Below, in pieces: positions 62,301-64,000 of a stretch of 64,000 bases of DNA (position 1 is the stretch's first letter; every line of letters starts with the position of its first letter). This DNA is from Neobacillus sp. CF12 (GTDB lineage: Bacteria > Bacillota > Bacilli > Bacillales > Cytobacillaceae). The stretch lies in assembly GCF_030348765.1 (NCBI RefSeq), contig NZ_JAUCEU010000007.1, positions 4,089,501 through 4,153,500 of the forward strand. Direction: 5' to 3'. The notes under the pieces were generated by a model that was not told the DNA's origin, made no database searches, and saw nothing but the letters and a program-made list of their open reading frames with translations. Both the position numbers and the translations under genes were made by a program.

Positions 62301-63482
62301 GTGAAGATTCGTTTCTTAGTTTTTGATATATACGGAATGGGCGGAACGGTTCGGACTGTATTAAATGTAACGAACTATCTGGCGCAGTCAGGATACGACA
62401 TTGAAATCATTAGTGTATTTCGTTATCGGAAGGTACCGTTCTTTGAGATTGATCCACGAATCAAAGTAATTGTTCTGCACGATGTGGTGAGTAGAAGGAA
62501 AGACGATACCAGCAGAAAAACAAAGATGGCCAATAGGCTAGCAAAAATGAAAAGCAGGTTGATCCATCCAGATGATGAGGGGTTTCATTTCTTTTCGGTT
62601 TTAACAGATATCAAAATGTACAATTATTTAAAGACAATCGATTCAGGTATATTAGTCACGACGCGCCCAAGTTTTAATATCTTTGCTAGTAAGTTTAAAA
62701 ACAAAGGTGTCGCCGTCATTGGTCAGGAGCATCTGAATTTCTCGATTTATCCAGATCGGTTAAAAGAATCAATTCTAAAACATTACATTCATCTAGATTA
62801 TTTGGCTACGTTAACCGATGAAGATACAGAAGACTACAAAAAGCTGCTGGAAGGACCGGGCCGCAAAGTAAAGGTAAAGAAGATTACCAACTCGATTCCG
62901 CAATTACAAGGGGTTGTTTCTTCTTTGGAATCGAAAACAGTGATTGCCGCTGGCCGATTAGTGCCTCAGAAGGGCTTTGATTTATTAATCGAGGCATTCA
63001 AAATTGTCAACGAGCAGTATCCGGATTGGAAGTTGAAAATCTTTGGCGGCGGCCGTGAAAAAGAAAATCTTGAAAACCTCATTGAAAAAAACAAGCTTTA
63101 TAATCATGTCATCCTCATGGGTCCTACGCAGCATATTGATGTCGAACTTTCGAAAGCTTCCATTTATGCTTTGAGTTCTCGTTTCGAAGGCTTTGGGATG
63201 GTTATTATTGAGGCGATGCAATGTGGTGTTCCGGTTGTCAGCTTTGACTGTCCAAAAGGACCGAGTGAAATTATTGATCATAATGTAGATGGTATCCTAG
63301 TAGAGGATGGCAATATAGAGGAATTTGCTAATTCGTTGATGGAATTAATGGGCAAAGAGGAAAAACGAAAAAGGTTCGCCCAAAAAGGGATTGAGAATGT
63401 AAAGAGATACGAGATTCAAAACATAGGTGAAATTTGGAAGGAAACCATTAATGAAATTTCCAGTAGTGTAAAAATAAAGTAA
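62301..63482 (+). CDS. family 4 glycosyltransferase
   Basis: GTG 62301 is chosen because AAAGGAGA lies nine to ten bases upstream and the protein then begins KIRFLVFDIYGMGGTVRTVLN, the usual GT-B N-terminal strand with a Gly-rich loop. The 393-residue enzyme has VIAAGRLVPQKGFDLLIEAF at about 211-230, WKLKIFGGGREKENLENLI, YALSSRFEGFGMVIIEAMQCGVPVVSFDC split near 292-319 and GPSEII, the E-x7-E-type signature of GT4 retaining glycosyltransferases. The donor sugar is unknown. In this place it could decorate the teichoic acid or build an associated glycan. It is cytoplasmic with no membrane helix. Confidence 0.88.
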   Translation: MKIRFLVFDIYGMGGTVRTVLNVTNYLAQSGYDIEIISVFRYRKVPFFEIDPRIKVIVLHDVVSRRKDDTSRKTKMANRLAKMKSRLIHPDDEGFHFFSVLTDIKMYNYLKTIDSGILVTTRPSFNIFASKFKNKGVAVIGQEHLNFSIYPDRLKESILKHYIHLDYLATLTDEDTEDYKKLLEGPGRKVKVKKITNSIPQLQGVVSSLESKTVIAAGRLVPQKGFDLLIEAFKIVNEQYPDWKLKIFGGGREKENLENLIEKNKLYNHVILMGPTQHIDVELSKASIYALSSRFEGFGMVIIEAMQCGVPVVSFDCPKGPSEIIDHNVDGILVEDGNIEEFANSLMELMGKEEKRKRFAQKGIENVKRYEIQNIGEIWKETINEISSSVKIK

Positions 63483-63509
63483 CAGTATTCATATTTGGGG
63501 GTATAGTGA

Positions 63510-64000
63510 ATGAAGGCAATCGTTATAGAGATGGATTTTAATAACGGGGTTTTTACCCTAAATGGTAGAGCGGAAGCTGAATTGACTGATTCGACTTCTT
63601 TGTGTTTGAGAAGAAGGGAAGTAGAACATGGATTAGAGTACCCCGAAGAGTTTCACTTTTCACTCGATCTCGAAGGGCAGCAGTTTAGCTTCGAAAAGGG
63701 TATGAATGAGCTTTTCCGTGGAATTCCGATTCAAAATGAGTATATTTGGGATCTATTTTTATTGGTGGAAGATACCTATATCAAGTTAGAAGTAGCTAAC
63801 ACACTTAACTTTACGGCTAAAGATTATGTCGTACTAGAAAATAAGTTGTTTAAAGTAAAACCTTATGTCACTGGTGAAAAAGGGGTATCATTTTACGCGC
63901 TTCAGAACAGTATTACAAGTGAAGCCGCTTTTGCTTCTTTTGTTCAAGGTGTTTTTGCTCTTTCCGTTCAAGTATCAAGCGGAGCTATCTCTGCTGATGA
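63510..64000 (+). CDS. N-terminal part of a protein with DUF6270-associated-type modules (3' end outside window)
   Basis: An ATG at 63510 follows GGGGG at eight bases; the frame is open to the window edge (about 163 codons). The start KAIVIEMDFNNGVFTLNGRAE matches, in pattern, the start of the protein at 26786 (KATITSIEFTNEVLSVKGQ), and both continue with xxWD(L/F)FL and a (K)PYVTGEKG or (K)PYITGKKG word. So this is probably a second member of that family, or a transferase carrying the same modules. What follows is not visible. No signal peptide. Confidence 0.7.
   Translation, partial: MKAIVIEMDFNNGVFTLNGRAEAELTDSTSLCLRRREVEHGLEYPEEFHFSLDLEGQQFSFEKGMNELFRGIPIQNEYIWDLFLLVEDTYIKLEVANTLNFTAKDYVVLENKLFKVKPYVTGEKGVSFYALQNSITSEAAFASFVQGVFALSVQVSSGAISAD

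Overview
The window looks like the chromosome of a low-GC Gram-positive spore-former of the Bacillaceae (Bacillus/Neobacillus-like). The grounds are AGGAGG-type ribosome binding sites, frequent TTG and GTG starts, T-tailed hairpin terminators, DUF3889, CBO0543-type and DinB-type proteins, a LysM-NlpC/P60 wall hydrolase, SpoIID-like proteins and a poly(glycerol phosphate) wall teichoic acid (tag) gene set. No rRNA, tRNA, insertion sequence or CRISPR array was recognised.

Region 1 (1-8.9 kb) is ordinary housekeeping and accessory content. It holds a partial PPP-type phosphatase, a LysE exporter, a TPR protein, two DinB-fold proteins, a beta-lactamase-fold serine hydrolase, a RibD/DHFR-like reductase, a DUF3889 secreted protein, an Asp/Glu racemase-like protein, an ABM-fold monooxygenase, two CBO0543-like membrane proteins, a small CxxC protein and a four-LysM NlpC/P60 endopeptidase.

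Region 2 (9.2-53.9 kb) is the striking part. Eleven large secreted proteins (about 630-2080 aa) have very different N-terminal business ends: Ig-like stacks, putative HExxH metalloproteases, SpoIID/LytB-like domains, a lamin-tail/OB-fold/PHP multidomain protein and PPC-like domains. All end, within a few residues of the stop codon, in 2-4 tandem copies of the same roughly 83-residue module (32 copies in total). The module has the landmarks VQLNGKDFT, YVHWKAL, IEGRTV, INGGLYIRW, LSPGKVTF and GGYNFIY. I do not recognise it as a named family. None of these proteins shows LPXTG or SLH anchoring, so I infer that the module is their cell-surface anchor. The region has clearly grown by tandem duplication: neighbouring pairs at 15.6-20.5/20.7-25.7 kb, 29.0/32.1 kb, 38.3/40.5 kb and 9.7/13.0 kb, plus a truncated remnant at 9.2 kb. 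Embedded in it are an alpha/beta hydrolase, a DUF6270-like protein and a HupE-like membrane protein.

Region 3 (54.1-64 kb) is a teichoic-acid type locus: tagA on the minus strand, then on the plus strand two CDP-glycerol glycerophosphotransferases, a tagG permease, tagD, a large three-part glycerophosphotransferase, a family 4 glycosyltransferase and the start of another protein. The N-terminal modules of that last protein resemble those of the 26.8 kb DUF6270-like protein and, more loosely, the large transferase. An attractive reading is that this locus makes the wall polymer and the region 2 proteins bind to the wall through their shared C-terminal module.

Several intergenic gaps carry degenerate short-word arrays with strikingly exact spacing: 21 bp (6.7 kb and, nested in a roughly 248-bp tandem unit, 50.5-51.1 kb), 20 bp (7.5 kb), 52 bp (53.95 and 62.0 kb, flanking the tag locus) and about 51/61/50 bp (42.5 kb). 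All are close to whole multiples of the DNA helical turn.
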